Assembly (NCBI GenBank): GCA_037575805.1
Contig: JAZHPD010000011.1
Span: forward strand, 558,001-622,000
Source: Lecanicillium sp. G3
Taxonomy: Eukaryota > Ascomycota > Sordariomycetes > Hypocreales > Cordycipitaceae
DNA: 64,000 nucleotides
Direction: 5' to 3'
The translations under genes were made by a program, and so were the position numbers. Within the stretch, counting starts at the first letter, position 1. The number at the start of each line of letters is the position of its first letter. The notes under the pieces were generated by a model. It searched no databases. It had not been told where the DNA came from and saw only the letters and a program-made list of their open reading frames with translations. Shown piece by piece: positions 33,682-45,406 of the stretch.

Positions 33682-36516
33682 TTAGAAGCTGAAAAGTCCA
33701 CTGCGGCGCTTTCCAAGCGGGTACACGATAAGTGCACTCATGAAGAGGCCGACGCTGATGCTGATGGCGACCTGGATAACCAGGAAAAGAACATTGAATG
33801 CAGTGTTGTCCATTCCACCCAGACTTGCTGCCGATGTGTCGATCTTGGTTCTGGTGCTATTGCCTGTGGCCTCGTTGGCAGACGTGATACTAGCAAGGAG
33901 AGAGCCGCCAGCCGCAAGACCAGATGGAACCTGTACGAAAATAGCTGGCAACATGGCGGCGGCGGCAAGCGAGTAGCCGACGCTGCGACGAGCCTCCTTC
34001 TTCTCCTTTTCAATCGTGTCGCCTGTGGCGGATTCGGCGTCGGAAATGGCTCCAGTCCAAGTGTCCGACTTGTTGGAACGCTTCGCAAAATACCGGCGAA
34101 CAATGTGCTTCTTCCACCAGTCTTTTATGTTGAGCCAGGCAGCGTCAAGATGTCGACCGAGTCGAGAGTATAAGTTGGCTAGGATGCCAACAGTCAGGGC
34201 GCCAAGCATGTTGGAGATCTGACCGTTACCCTTGAAATAAAGACTCGTGTAGCTGTTGACGGCGTAACCAGCAATAGCCATGACAAGCATAACAGGAATC
34301 TGTCTCCACTTGGCCTGGTTGACGATGCAAAGACAGAGTGTAAAGGCTGGGACGAAGATCATGTACCATGGACGAGAGAGAGGATCTTTGCAGTGGGTAT
34401 TGCTGGCGGCGTTGGCGTCCATCATACCGTACAAAGTAGCTCCGATGGTAATGCCGTAACCGAGAAACAAAGTGTAGATGAGTGCGTATACCATACGCAC
34501 ACTGCCGGCGACGAGGTTGTGGCTCTGCAGCTCGAGTGAGCTGCACAGTACAATGTAACCGGGGAGAATTAGAGCAATACTGCTCTGGGCAAGGGCTGAA
34601 AAGCAAAAGAGCTCGCCGCCGTTAATGGAGCCAAACCCTCGAGCAAGGAATGATGTGATGATGGAGGCAGAAACTTCGAAGACATGGGCGTAGAGTTCGT
34701 TGCTGGGGGCAAATACGAGCTGAAGAATACCAACGATGCAGCCGAGAATGAATGCACAGGGCATGTCGATCAAGCGAGCCTCAAAGGCGAACGGCCCGAC
34801 GCTGGCAGAAGCAATGCCGTAGACAATGATTCTGAACCAGACGGGGAACTTCTTGTCGCGGTTGATGATCTCGTCGAGCTGCTTAGTCCCTTCCTCCACG
34901 CCGAGCTTGTCGTGCACGACGTGCTTGTAGACGTTGTGAACGTCTCGTAGCTTTCCCAGGTCGACGCCCTGGGGCACGCGGATGAGCTTGACCTCGGTGG
35001 TATGGGTGGAACTGTCGTCAAATGAGATAATCATGCAGGATGGGAGATAGAGGAACTGGCTTTCAATCTCCAGCACGCGAGCAGACATGGTCATGTACTC
35101 TTCCAGACGATGCGTCGGGGCACCGTACATCATGAGAGCCCGGCATAGCTTCATGAGATAGCGATGACGGGCAATGATGCCTGCGATGTGGACCGTGATG
35201 CGGTGCTGCTCCTTCTTGGGCTTCTTCTCCTTCTTGATCTTGTGATCCCATTGCTCCGAGATCTGGCGAGAGACGGGTACTGCGAGCATCGAAGAGGATT
35301 TGAGGAGTTCGGTAAGGGCGAGTGAAGAGGTCGATGATTGCGACTTGTGGTAGGAAAACAATCCGCTGGTAGGGCGTGATTTGGTGCCGGTGCCTGAGAT
35401 GGAAGGACGTCTGGAACTGGGCGGCGAGGGACGCGGGGACACGACAGGCGTGGTTGCAGTAGAGTTGAAGTCGGAGATGCTGGCGTTGGAGCTGTGCTGC
35501 CCTCCCGTATCATCTTGGTAGAGCTTCAGCAAGGAAGATAGGATACCGCCGCGATACTTGGTGGGACGAGGAACATAGTCGTGGGCATCGGTAATGGGGG
35601 TAGAAGTGCCAGAGGTGCTGGACTTATGGTGTCGATGAAAGAAGTCGGGTTTGTTGGCTTTCATGGCGTGAGACAGCACTAGCGATTCTGCGACATTATG
35701 ATTGTCTGTGGGCTGCCGTGATGAGTGCGGGGTCCGATGTCTGATATGTGAAGTGCCAGGCGGGGACTTGACATCGTCATGACCCAGCCACTCGCCTCGA
35801 TCATCTGAGTCCTCGAGCAGCGGATGGAATGCAGCCTCGAGCTCACCAGAGTTCCGCCTCGACACTGGGGCCGAGTACCCTCCCACTGACATTGCAAGGC
35901 GATCAGCCCTCTGCCGCGCGTCGGTAATGGACTTGACCTGTCGCTGGCTGGCCTTTTGCTCCGCCAGGTCTGCCTCTTCGCGTTCCTTCGGGGCGTCATA
36001 GCTGGTGTTGCGGCGCAAGACTGGCCTCGGGGGCCGCAGAAGGTTTGCGGTCTGTGCAGCCGAGCCCGGAGGAGTGGTGTCGATGTAGTGAATTTCGGGG
36101 AGCGGCCCCGTTTGGGTTTGGGTGGTGGTGGCCTCGGGCGAGCGCTGGCCACCGCTGGCTGTACCGCTGCCCCCAGCAGATGCATGGGCAGAGCCAGCGG
36201 CAGAAGCGTTGCCCTTGGTGTCCTCTCCCGAGAGAATCTTGGACAAGGCGATTGTGAGCTCAACTGCGTCCGGGGCCCCCGTGTGCATAGGTGTCCCCTG
36301 CAGGGACGGCGTCGACAGGTCGGACAGCTGGCCAGTCTCGGATCGAGGAGAGCGAGGCGACAGGAGGAAGTCCTTTGAGGACGCACCACCTAGGCTGTCA
36401 CCTGCAGAATGCCAGCCGACACGCTTCTTGCCCTTGCGCGCGCTGGCGGCGGACGAGGCGAGGCCATCGCCGCGAACTTGAAGATTGGCACTGTCGTCTC
36501 TGGGAGGCGTGGCCAT
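33682..36516 (-). CDS. ThrE/DUF1212 membrane protein, PRM10-like
   Basis: This is an intronless frame of 944 aa. The frame stays open upstream only from a GTG codon, so the first ATG, at 36516 (MATPPRDDS), is used. Residues 1 to about 435 are a long disordered cytosolic region rich in Ser, Gly and Pro. A ThrE domain follows, with HRYLMKLCRALMMYGAPTHRLEEYM, then about ten helices in two halves including PVWFRIIVYGIASASVGPFAF and NMLGALTVGILANLYSRL. After it come a charged segment and two more hydrophobic stretches near the C-terminus. Yeast Prm10 is a pheromone-regulated multi-spanning protein of unknown activity; bacterial ThrE exports threonine. Transport of amino acids or similar compounds is possible but unproven in fungi. 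Confidence 0.92.
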   Translation of the reverse strand: MATPPRDDSANLQVRGDGLASSAASARKGKKRVGWHSAGDSLGGASSKDFLLSPRSPRSETGQLSDLSTPSLQGTPMHTGAPDAVELTIALSKILSGEDTKGNASAAGSAHASAGGSGTASGGQRSPEATTTQTQTGPLPEIHYIDTTPPGSAAQTANLLRPPRPVLRRNTSYDAPKEREEADLAEQKASQRQVKSITDARQRADRLAMSVGGYSAPVSRRNSGELEAAFHPLLEDSDDRGEWLGHDDVKSPPGTSHIRHRTPHSSRQPTDNHNVAESLVLSHAMKANKPDFFHRHHKSSTSGTSTPITDAHDYVPRPTKYRGGILSSLLKLYQDDTGGQHSSNASISDFNSTATTPVVSPRPSPPSSRRPSISGTGTKSRPTSGLFSYHKSQSSTSSLALTELLKSSSMLAVPVSRQISEQWDHKIKKEKKPKKEQHRITVHIAGIIARHRYLMKLCRALMMYGAPTHRLEEYMTMSARVLEIESQFLYLPSCMIISFDDSSTHTTEVKLIRVPQGVDLGKLRDVHNVYKHVVHDKLGVEEGTKQLDEIINRDKKFPVWFRIIVYGIASASVGPFAFEARLIDMPCAFILGCIVGILQLVFAPSNELYAHVFEVSASIITSFLARGFGSINGGELFCFSALAQSSIALILPGYIVLCSSLELQSHNLVAGSVRMVYALIYTLFLGYGITIGATLYGMMDANAASNTHCKDPLSRPWYMIFVPAFTLCLCIVNQAKWRQIPVMLVMAIAGYAVNSYTSLYFKGNGQISNMLGALTVGILANLYSRLGRHLDAAWLNIKDWWKKHIVRRYFAKRSNKSDTWTGAISDAESATGDTIEKEKKEARRSVGYSLAAAAMLPAIFVQVPSGLAAGGSLLASITSANEATGNSTRTKIDTSAASLGGMDNTAFNVLFLVIQVAISISVGLFMSALIVYPLGKRRSGLFSF

Positions 36517-39500
36517 GGTCTCTTGGTTGGCGCTAGTGTCGATGAAGTTTGGATCAACTTGGTGTCTTGACACAGGTCTCAGTCTCTCTGGCTAGAGAGA
36601 AGAGGTGTGGAAAGGGAGCCAGAGGTCGTTTTGAAGAGAGAAAAGGAAGGGAGCAGACAGGATTCCACCCAACCATGATTAGAAAGCTTGGCTAAAGACA
36701 ATAAAATCGGGTCTGAACACCAAGAGAATAAATAGGTGACCGGATACGACCAAGAAGGGCGAGCATAACAAATACTTTAAAAACAATAATAATTCTTTTT
36801 TTAATAATTCGCTGGTTGCGAGTCCAGGCCAAGTCCCGAGGTGGTGGGGTGGCAGGGACCAGTTGCATGCCAGGCCGCCATGGCGAGTTGACGGGCGCAA
36901 GAAAGGACGGGTCACCCGGGAGAGGAATACCGAGAGGCAAAAGAGAGCAAAAAGTTTTCCACTCTGTTGTTGACACTGCCACCGATGACCTTGATGTGTG
37001 CGGGCGGGTTGCTTGCGGGTTCCATCTTTTGGTAATCATCGGTTCGTCCATGGTGGGCAAAGCAGAGAGAGAGCCTGCGCAAGCAGGAGCGAGGAACTTG
37101 GAAGCGTGCCAGACACCCAATTGGATGAGCTCAACGATTTCGCTGCTGCTTCCTGATAAGAGTGGGCTTTTCTTTCGTTTTTTTTTTTTTTTTTCTTTAC
37201 TTTCCGCCGGCCATTTTTTTTTTATCGCTTTAGTCGAGTCTTAGCTCCTCTAGAGTCCGTGGTGGTCCTGGATCGCGGCAGGCCGGCCGGAAGTCTCCAC
37301 CGCGCCGCCGTCACGGTGTGCAGCTAAATCCGGCTTGCGAGAGAGGGGAGCTTAAAGATAGCAGGGGAGGGGGGTGTGGCGTGATGAGAGGCGTGCGCCG
37401 CCTGCTTTGCTCTGCTCTATCTGTTATGTGTGGTGTCCCATGTTTCCCAAACGTGGTGTGCGGGCGAGCGGGCTGCTGGCCTGCTCTGCTGGGAGCCACA
37501 GACTCGGTTCCTTGGTGGCGAACGGGAAGAATAAGCGTCTCCGGGACTGCAACGGTTGGCTGATGAACTGGGTTGACTCGAGGTCCTCTAATCATTTCCA
37601 TTCGCCCCTCCCGCTCCGTGCTGAGGCGATGCAAAGCCTATCTGTACGAGATTGGTCTCAGTTTCTCCTGTAATCATGGCCAAGGGGCACGATGGAATTA
37701 CTCACTGCGAATAATCGCGGGCATGATGAATGAATACGAAGCCGTTTGTTTGGTGAACACAACCCTTACCAAGGACAAGATATTCTAAATGCCAGTTGTG
37801 TGCTCCAGCCACTCTGAGGCGCACGCCCAGGCAAGCCTCAGTGCCAGGCCGGAGACACGTGATGAGACACGCCCAAGCCCAGTCCCAGCAGCCCGTGTGC
37901 CTGTATAACTAACCAACCACCAACTACGCCGCCCACTCATATGTTGTCTCACTATTTGCAAGCCGGATCATGACTACATTGGCCGTCATCACCACTGAAT
38001 TATTGAACTTGCTTCTGCATGATGTGAATAGTGGCCCCATTCGTCATTATTTTTCTAGTGTGGAAAGGTCGCGATTACAACCACTAGCCAATCCCCTGCG
38101 CAACGTGATTCCCCATCACCAAGTCTCGAAAGCAACGCAGCTCACCCATCCATCTGCAGGACACTGTCGCGATGAGCGGGCTTACAGACGAATTGTGATT
38201 GTCTGTTCGAGCGCAGCCCGGCCCGGCTCTGCGTCGGGTTGCATTCACTTGCGACGTATCATTTTCCAGCAAGATAACCAGGTGCCTGGCGGTGTATCTA
38301 TGCTGCTAATCGCTGCCACGTTGGCTAGGTATGGGTTGCGTTGCAGGACCAAAGCAACCCTCCCCTTTGTTATCCCTCTTTGCTCCCTTGTGACGAAACT
38401 CTGCAGTATTCTCAATGGCTCGTCTGTGCGTTTCACCGTCCGACAGACACTCTCCCCAGTCAGCCCCTTCTCCGGAGGCCCCTGAACGTTGACAGCAGTT
38501 GGCCGTCATACATACCGTACTTGCCGGCGTTGGGGTATCTTCCGCTTCCGTAGCTTTTGTCAAAATGACGACCATCTTGTGCAATCCTCGCACCTCTGTT
38601 CAATTCGATGGATAAACCGATGTGTGCCTTTTGTTCATCGAGATGTCGCCGATAACCCCAGGAACAGCTGTTTCGGCCGCCTGGCTCAACAGCATCATAC
38701 ATCCTCGCCCTGCAATACAAGAGAAAGGGAAGGCAGGCAAGTTGAAGTAAAGGAAATACAGCCCAGTCTTGCCCAATCACCTCCTACACACAGATTCCCT
38801 GTTTCCGTTCCCCTACAGCTTGTTCCGTGTCCCTGTTCCTTGCTTTCTGGGGCTTGGCTCGGCAGTCAGCATCCCAGTCTTGACCTCGATATATTCCATG
38901 CACAATCACCGCTGATCATTTAGTCAAACAGTCTAGAAATATCCCGACGCCTAGTCGGGAGCGGGTAAGAGATGGCTAGGCCCAGTTTCAGTCACACTCA
39001 CTGCAACATCACTAGGATCAACAGCGCTCAATATTGGGTCTTGAAATACAACGCTGCTCCTCTCCTCCTTAGCATAACCTGCCTGCCTGCCTCGCCCTCT
39101 TGGCCCTTCTATTTGCCACCTTGTTAGAAACGACTACAGGCACGCATTGGTCGGAAAATACACACCGATAGCCTACAACCCACACACCCTTCGGGCCACT
39201 GTGGGCTTTGTGGCCTTGGCCGTAATGCACGACAATCCTGCTTTGGCACAATTGCACAGACGGCAGCGAAAGAAAAACGTTGCTGGCGTGATTGGGCAGC
39301 AAAGTCTTACAGGACAGACGAGCTAAACTAGAAAACTGGATACGAGCCATGTTGCGGTGGTCCATATTCCACTTTCACGATGGAGTTTCGTGCTCGAGTT
39401 TACTGGGGCCGTGGCAACTCTTTTTTGCAACGCTGGGCCGTCGTCGCGGCGTCCGGGCCTGGGGTCAAATCGCGGGTTAGTACCGGTGATCGCATCCCGG

Positions 39501-42221
39501 GGATGTCCATCAATTGCTTTTCACAGAAAAGACAAAAACTGAGCGGTCTGTCGCGAGGACCACGCGAGAAACGAATGAAAGCAAAGTAAAGAGAGCCATC
39601 AGTGCGGGATATGTCGTCTCATTAGAGGCCAGCCCCAAGCGCCCGCCGCCCAGGCACACTGCACCATGGCGTTATCCAACCCCGGGCTCTTCTCTCTTGC
39701 ATTCTGGGCACCCCTCTCTTAGCGCTGTCCTTCGGGTTACCCTTTTCGTCTCTTGCCAAGGAGCTTCCAAAATTTATTTTTGGCCCTTGTCCATTCATCG
39801 TCGCCCAACGCCACGCAGCCCCCTGTCTAGCTGCGGCTCTGCTCGGCCTTTGCTTATTACCTGTCATGGTAATCATGGCTTGGAGAAAAAACCAGGATGG
39901 CCCTGGGCCGATTTGGCGACATGCCTGCCCTTGTCGATTTTGCTTTTCCGGCTTGTGCTGTTTCCGTCTGTGCCGTGACAGCGGCCGGCTTGTCGGCCGT
40001 GTTTTCCTTGTGCCCTCGAGAGGGTGCCGGGTCACACAGCACGGCACCAAGGGTTGTAGCAAAGGAGAAGAAAAGGCCTCGAATCGGGCTCTTCCCCAGA
40101 GGGCATTAAATCGCGTCAAGGGGAAATGACCGGCGTCGCCGGGTATGTCGTTGCGGTCAAGTCAAACATCTCATGCTGCATGCGCGTACGACACTCGGGA
40201 GCACATGTGGGGATAATGTTATTTGGCCTTCTCTGCCCTTGGTTCATGCAAGATACTGCAAAAACGGTTTAATCTACTTCTACCTCGTCTTCGGGATTCT
40301 GTGGCTGCAGCGCAAATGCAGGCCCAAAGGCAAGTGTGTGGCTTAATCTATGCTGACCAGATGCTTCTCCCGTTTCTTCCTATATCCCGCCCGTTAACGC
40401 ATTTCAGGCCATTACGCGGTCTCGTTGGCCACGCATAATATTGAATACCTCGCCGTTCCGTCACGTACGTGCGTACCTGCTTCCCCTGACACAGGCAGGC
40501 AACCACTTTGCGGACCGCATACTACATGCACTCCTGTACACAAAGTTTTGACTTTCACTGGCGTGAGCTGAACATTCTTACGCTTAAACACAAGAGCCGA
40601 AACAAAACAACAATACCCACAATCATCAACCAAACCCGTCGTGCTTCTAACACACAAACACTCACAACCACCTGTCTCTCCCCTGAGTTGGAACGGATCT
40701 GTGTGATCAAAGTTTAAAATCTTTATTCCCACCACCGCACGAAAAGGCTGCGTAACAGCGAAAGCCGACTGGCCACGGCCGCGACATCAGCTCGCCTCCT
40801 GTCTTGCTCCCTGTACGGCGCTGCGTCTCGCAGGCACACAAAACACGCGACCCAGAAAATATCCACGACAATCTGTGCTATAAGGGGTGTAGCACATCGC
40901 TGATCTATCTAGATGCAGCGGGATGCTACGATTTAGAGCCTCTTTGGCCTTCTCCACTGCTGTAGCAACAAATTGACGTCTTCGTTGATACATACACGTC
41001 GGTGGTTCGTACGGTACTTCCCTTTCCTTTCTAATGGTACAGCCACAGTGGCCGCTAGGTTTTGCGACCAAACTTTTCCGGTTGACCTGAGGGGACGCGC
41101 AATCCTCCCCAAAAATCCCCGCTGATGTGCAATGCTTCGCAACGTTCGAAGTTCCGAGTTGCAATGCAAATCAATGCGTGAAGGGTTACAACGCAGGCGA
41201 GTTACGAATGGGAGAACGCGGCCGATAACAGAATAAAACTCACTGGTGTTACACGCCGGGCGGCAAAGATGGGAAACCGACGGCGAAGAAAAGTGCGTCG
41301 CCAATTCGCCAGCAGGAGAAACCCAACTCCGGTATCAGCTCCCATACCCAACGAATGATTCAACAAGCGATCTCATACGCACATCTCGTTCGTTTTCTCC
41401 TACTCTCATAGGCTCACTATTGCCAACGCGCGCCAGCCGTGGGCCTCTCTGGTATCCATTCAGCCTTCATACACACCCACAACATCCCTGCGAGGACCGA
41501 GTACTGCCGCTGTGGATAAGAGTATTTCGCATTACACTGGGTCATGATAACAGGACTTAGACTACATTCTTCACTATCTTTTACACTTACGCTTGCACTC
41601 GGCCTCATCATATGGGATATTGAATAGGATTCGATTACAGTGGCAGTGACTGCAACGTACCTCAGTCGATAGCGCTCCTTGGCCTGTTCGTATGTTCCGC
41701 TCCCCCTATCCGCGCATGCTCAACAACAACCCTCGGACATGCGTTGTCCAGCCCAGATGAAATGTACACGGATAGTGCGAGAGGCTCAAAATAAGCCTCC
41801 TGCTCATGTCCCAAAACAGGCTGTGCTGCTCGCTTCCCTAACCCCCTGTCGCAGCCAAGTCAGCAGCTTTTGACATATTATGGTTATTTAGACCTGTGGC
41901 TTGGCGTTCGCCTTGGCGATCTGACCTTGCTTCTCCAGCAGGAAAGTTCACTTGTCCTAATCTCACTAAAATGACACGCGCATTTTAAAACCCTTTTGTT
42001 ATTAAGTAGTCTTATAATAATATCCTGACATCAGCTAATCTGTGCTCGCAGCTTTGGCCGTTGAACCTCGATGGTTCCGATGAACACACGATAGGCCTGG
42101 TCTCCTGGAGAAACCGGTATCATGGGGATCCGGGGACCAGCACGAGTGGAGGACTGGATTTCCAATGTTACATCAATAAACCCAGCCTCGGCAACACTTT
42201 CCAGGTATGTCGTTTGCAAAC
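36517..42221. other. Long gene-poor interval (5.7 kb)
   Basis: No frame here shows a domain, consistent codon bias or a multi-exon model I could support. The left part (36517-37260) is the purine/pyrimidine-biased leader and promoter of the PRM10-like gene, with a T tract near 37180-37195. The best local candidate, a plus-strand frame at 37970-38485 behind a TATAACT element, has random composition. The interval could hold a long non-coding RNA, regulatory DNA or decayed repeats; the sequence does not decide. Confidence 0.5.
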
Positions 42222-44699
42222 TTAGTCGTACACTGCGAGCATTCTGTATGCTGCATGGCCAATCGCCTTCTCCACCAGCTTGCGTGGCGTCATCTTGCTG
42301 CCAGCCTTATTAACATTGACAACCACGTCGTCAGTGTCACTATCCTCCACCATCACGACGTCTTGCTCTGCTGTCTCATCTTTATCCTCCCTGTTGTCAA
42401 ACGACCCTCCTTCCATGAACGCTTTGAGCATGGCCTGCGAGTATCCGCTCACCAGCGACGTGCCTACGTCCGCCGCCGTGACGGGCTTCGTAGCCGCCAA
42501 CACACCCTCCGGCGGTGTCAGCGAGGCTTGGATCGGGCTCGGGTGCGACGCGGCCGCCAGGTCCCAGAAGACCAGCTCAGGCATGTCATAGCCTGCGGCC
42601 GTGTACATCTCTTGAACTTTGCCGTACGACGACTGCCACATGTTACCCTTGTTCTCGTGTTGGCTGGACTCAGCCTGGTCGAACTGCATGTCGCTGAAGA
42701 CGAAAACGCGCTTCACCATGTCAGCGGGCGCGACCTTGGCGTTCACGGCGGCGGGGAGGATTAGGTCGCGGAAGACACTGACGAAATCGGTGTTCATTTG
42801 CCAGTGAGCACGCTCCATTGCCTTATATTTCTCTTCGAGAGTTGCGTTCATGTTCAGCTTGACGACCGCGGGCTTGCTGGAGAAGGTGATGAAGCTGCCG
42901 CTGAAGGGCGGCTTGGCCGTCTCAGCGAGCACCATGGACAAGCCAATGGCAACATCCATCGCCGTAGTGCCGTCGGACGCAATACGTACAGTCATGCTCG
43001 CCGACACATCACAGACGGCGATAGAGCTATTTAAGTCACCGGACTCCTTGATGCGGTTTACCAAGCTCTTCCACTGTGCATTCGCGACCGCGGACTCGGC
43101 GCGACGAATTTGGTATTTCAAAACGTCTTGTGGGCGCATGTTCCGTAGCTGGTCCTCGCTGTACTCCCTTCCGGATTGCCAGCGTGCCTCGCGGACTTGC
43201 CTTATGATGGTGGATGGCAACAACGTTGCGCCGGAGATGGTGGTTTTGCCGTCTGCGAGGTTCTTGAGATACTCACAGAAGTGTGCTGTGTCGTTTTTTA
43301 TGAACTGGGACTTGTACGCGTCCATCGCCAGCGATGGCACCTTGCTGTAGTTGATCTTATCGTAAGACTTGGCTGTGATCTTTCGCTCCACGACGTCTAG
43401 GTGCTTGCGTAGAGTCGACACATCGCGGCGGTAAAGCTCTCTCGCATGGCGGAGGTACACCTCGCGGTCATCTGTGGGGCTGACAACGTCTACACGCGAA
43501 CGCGGGTACAAAATCTCGGCAATGGAGCTGATCACAAAGGTGTGTCGCTCGTGGAAGTGGTCATCGGAGGGCGCCCACTTTGCACACAGCGAGATGGTCC
43601 TTTTTGCCTCGGCATCGCCGCTTCGCAGAGCGCTGATGTCCTTCTGAAGCTGCTCGGCAAACAATCTCGCCGTGGCAATGTGAAACGCGCGGTAGAATGG
43701 ATCGTTCTCAAACGCTTCGACTGCAATTTTGTGACGACAATGGCGTAGCTGTCTCTTCTTCTCCTCGGGCGAAACCTTGTCGCTCTCGGGTAGTGATGCC
43801 GGCTTGGCGGCTTGGGCTCGCGCCTGTGTCTTCACTGCTTTGCGGCCTTTTCTGCTGGTCGGAATGTTCCCGTCTCCTCTCGCCTGTTTTCTGTTCTTGA
43901 TTGCTATCTGTTTTGTGAAGGCGTCCTCGACGTTGAGCACGTCAGCTGGGTCGCAAACGGGGTCCAGCTTTTTGTTGACAGCGAGGGCAAGCATATTCAG
44001 TACATCCTTCCAGTAGCCGTGAGAGACGCCATAGAGAACATCGAATCGGCTGATATCGTCCTCTTCTTTCTCTGCAGTGATAACCTCCAAGTCGTCTTCG
44101 TTCTCCTTTGCCTTCTTCTTCTCGATGACGGGCCGGCAGAGCCAGACGAGGTTGGCAATTAGCGTCTGAGGGTGCTTCTTGGCGAGCCAGCCAGCCGCGC
44201 GGTAAAACACCTTGCGCGTACCCTTGCCCAGATGAATGGATCGAGAGTTGAAGATGACTTTGAGCGTGGCAAGGGGGTTCTCCTTCCAGGCATTATCGAG
44301 GGCGATGACTAGTCGCTCACCGCTGATGCTGTCTGTCAGCTCGTGGAAGAGATCAACGAGGATGTCGTTGGTCGAGATGTTTGTGAGATCTCCATTTGCC
44401 GTGAGAGTCTTATTATTCGCGTCCTTGCCAGCCGCAGCCGCCCATCTGTGTGCATCCACGTCGTGGCTGTGCAGACTGGCGAAGAACGGGTTTGGGCTCA
44501 CTTTGGTATCAGCGCTCGGGCTGGATACATCTTCCACCATCACAGGGTCCTCATCTTCGCTAGAAGTAGACAGCGTCAGAAATTCGCCGGTGAGAAACTT
44601 GGCGAAGTCCTGTTGGGACTGCGTGAAGGCCACGTGCTCAGGGAACCATACGGGGCGAGTGCTCTTGAGGAACCAAGGGGTCTCGGTAGTGGCCTCCAT
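42222..44699 (-). CDS. DUF2828-family protein with von Willebrand A-like domain
   Basis: This is an intronless frame of 825 aa. The ATG at 44699 is used; the frame is open for 71 more codons upstream, but that stretch looks like leader. The DUF2828 core begins around 110 (NDILVDLFHELTDSISGERL) and includes WKENPLATLKVIF and HFHERHTFVISSIAEIL. The C-terminal third is a vWA-like domain with a complete MIDAS motif D564-x-S-x-S (CDVSASM), T637 in NTDF and D670 in FSDMQFD. The middle (about 200-320) is Lys/Glu-rich, and an acidic patch lies near 775-795. The family occurs in plants, fungi and some viruses and bacteria and resembles the TROVE/Ro60 layout of helical repeats plus vWA, so RNA or protein binding is a reasonable guess. 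Function is unknown. Confidence 0.9.
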   Translation of the reverse strand: MEATTETPWFLKSTRPVWFPEHVAFTQSQQDFAKFLTGEFLTLSTSSEDEDPVMVEDVSSPSADTKVSPNPFFASLHSHDVDAHRWAAAAGKDANNKTLTANGDLTNISTNDILVDLFHELTDSISGERLVIALDNAWKENPLATLKVIFNSRSIHLGKGTRKVFYRAAGWLAKKHPQTLIANLVWLCRPVIEKKKAKENEDDLEVITAEKEEDDISRFDVLYGVSHGYWKDVLNMLALAVNKKLDPVCDPADVLNVEDAFTKQIAIKNRKQARGDGNIPTSRKGRKAVKTQARAQAAKPASLPESDKVSPEEKKRQLRHCRHKIAVEAFENDPFYRAFHIATARLFAEQLQKDISALRSGDAEAKRTISLCAKWAPSDDHFHERHTFVISSIAEILYPRSRVDVVSPTDDREVYLRHARELYRRDVSTLRKHLDVVERKITAKSYDKINYSKVPSLAMDAYKSQFIKNDTAHFCEYLKNLADGKTTISGATLLPSTIIRQVREARWQSGREYSEDQLRNMRPQDVLKYQIRRAESAVANAQWKSLVNRIKESGDLNSSIAVCDVSASMTVRIASDGTTAMDVAIGLSMVLAETAKPPFSGSFITFSSKPAVVKLNMNATLEEKYKAMERAHWQMNTDFVSVFRDLILPAAVNAKVAPADMVKRVFVFSDMQFDQAESSQHENKGNMWQSSYGKVQEMYTAAGYDMPELVFWDLAAASHPSPIQASLTPPEGVLAATKPVTAADVGTSLVSGYSQAMLKAFMEGGSFDNREDKDETAEQDVVMVEDSDTDDVVVNVNKAGSKMTPRKLVEKAIGHAAYRMLAVYD

Positions 44700-45406
44700 G
44701 ATGAAGGGAATATCTACGTATGTGGCGTTGAAAGAAGGGTAAAAAAAATGTGTTTCAAAAGTTTGGCCGAAAGTCCTTTTATGCTGGAGGAGGAGCAACG
44801 GCGATGAGTCAACACCGAGCTGCGTAGGGCAGCCGGCAAGGCTGTGCCATCGTGGCTTGAGGGGCTGGATCCTTCGGCCAAGGACAAGATCAAAATGATC
44901 AGATTTTCTCACAATCTGTCTAGTTTGGCTTACTGTTATTGTTATACTTTATTCTCTTTTTCACTTCGGTTCCTTTTTACCATCGTTTTAGTTGTTTTCT
45001 GTTGTTCACTGGACTTCCTGCCATGAAGACGCGAATACATCCAGTATGAAGCTAGCAAGGTCGCTAGGCAGCAGTTGAACCAAGAAGGCAACCATAGACG
45101 AGGCTGAACTCAGAGTACAGAAACTGCCTAGTCTTCACTCTCGTCCTCTTGCTGTAATGTAGCACATTCAAGAGCTACCACAAGGATTTGGCTTACCATA
45201 CTGTCTGCGCAAACGCAGCCTCGTCACCATGGCTCACAGATGGCAACCAAGTCGGTGTAAAAGTTTGTATATAAGCATATCTCATCTACTCTAGAATAAA
45301 CAAATGTCTTCTAGAAGACAACCCGAAGACGGACATATTTAATCTTCCGACGTAAATTTACCTACCGTATCGTTGATACCCAGCAGCTACTGCGTGAGCG
45401 TGAAGT
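44700..45406. other. Intergenic region, no gene seen
   Basis: About 700 bases between the DUF2828 gene and the 3' end of the TLC/Lgt-like gene. It becomes AT-rich near 44930-45010 and holds nothing recognisable. Confidence 0.6.

Noticed and set aside
37970..38485. 171-codon plus-strand frame behind a TATAACT element
   Set aside because: The leader looks plausible, but the protein has random composition and no domain.
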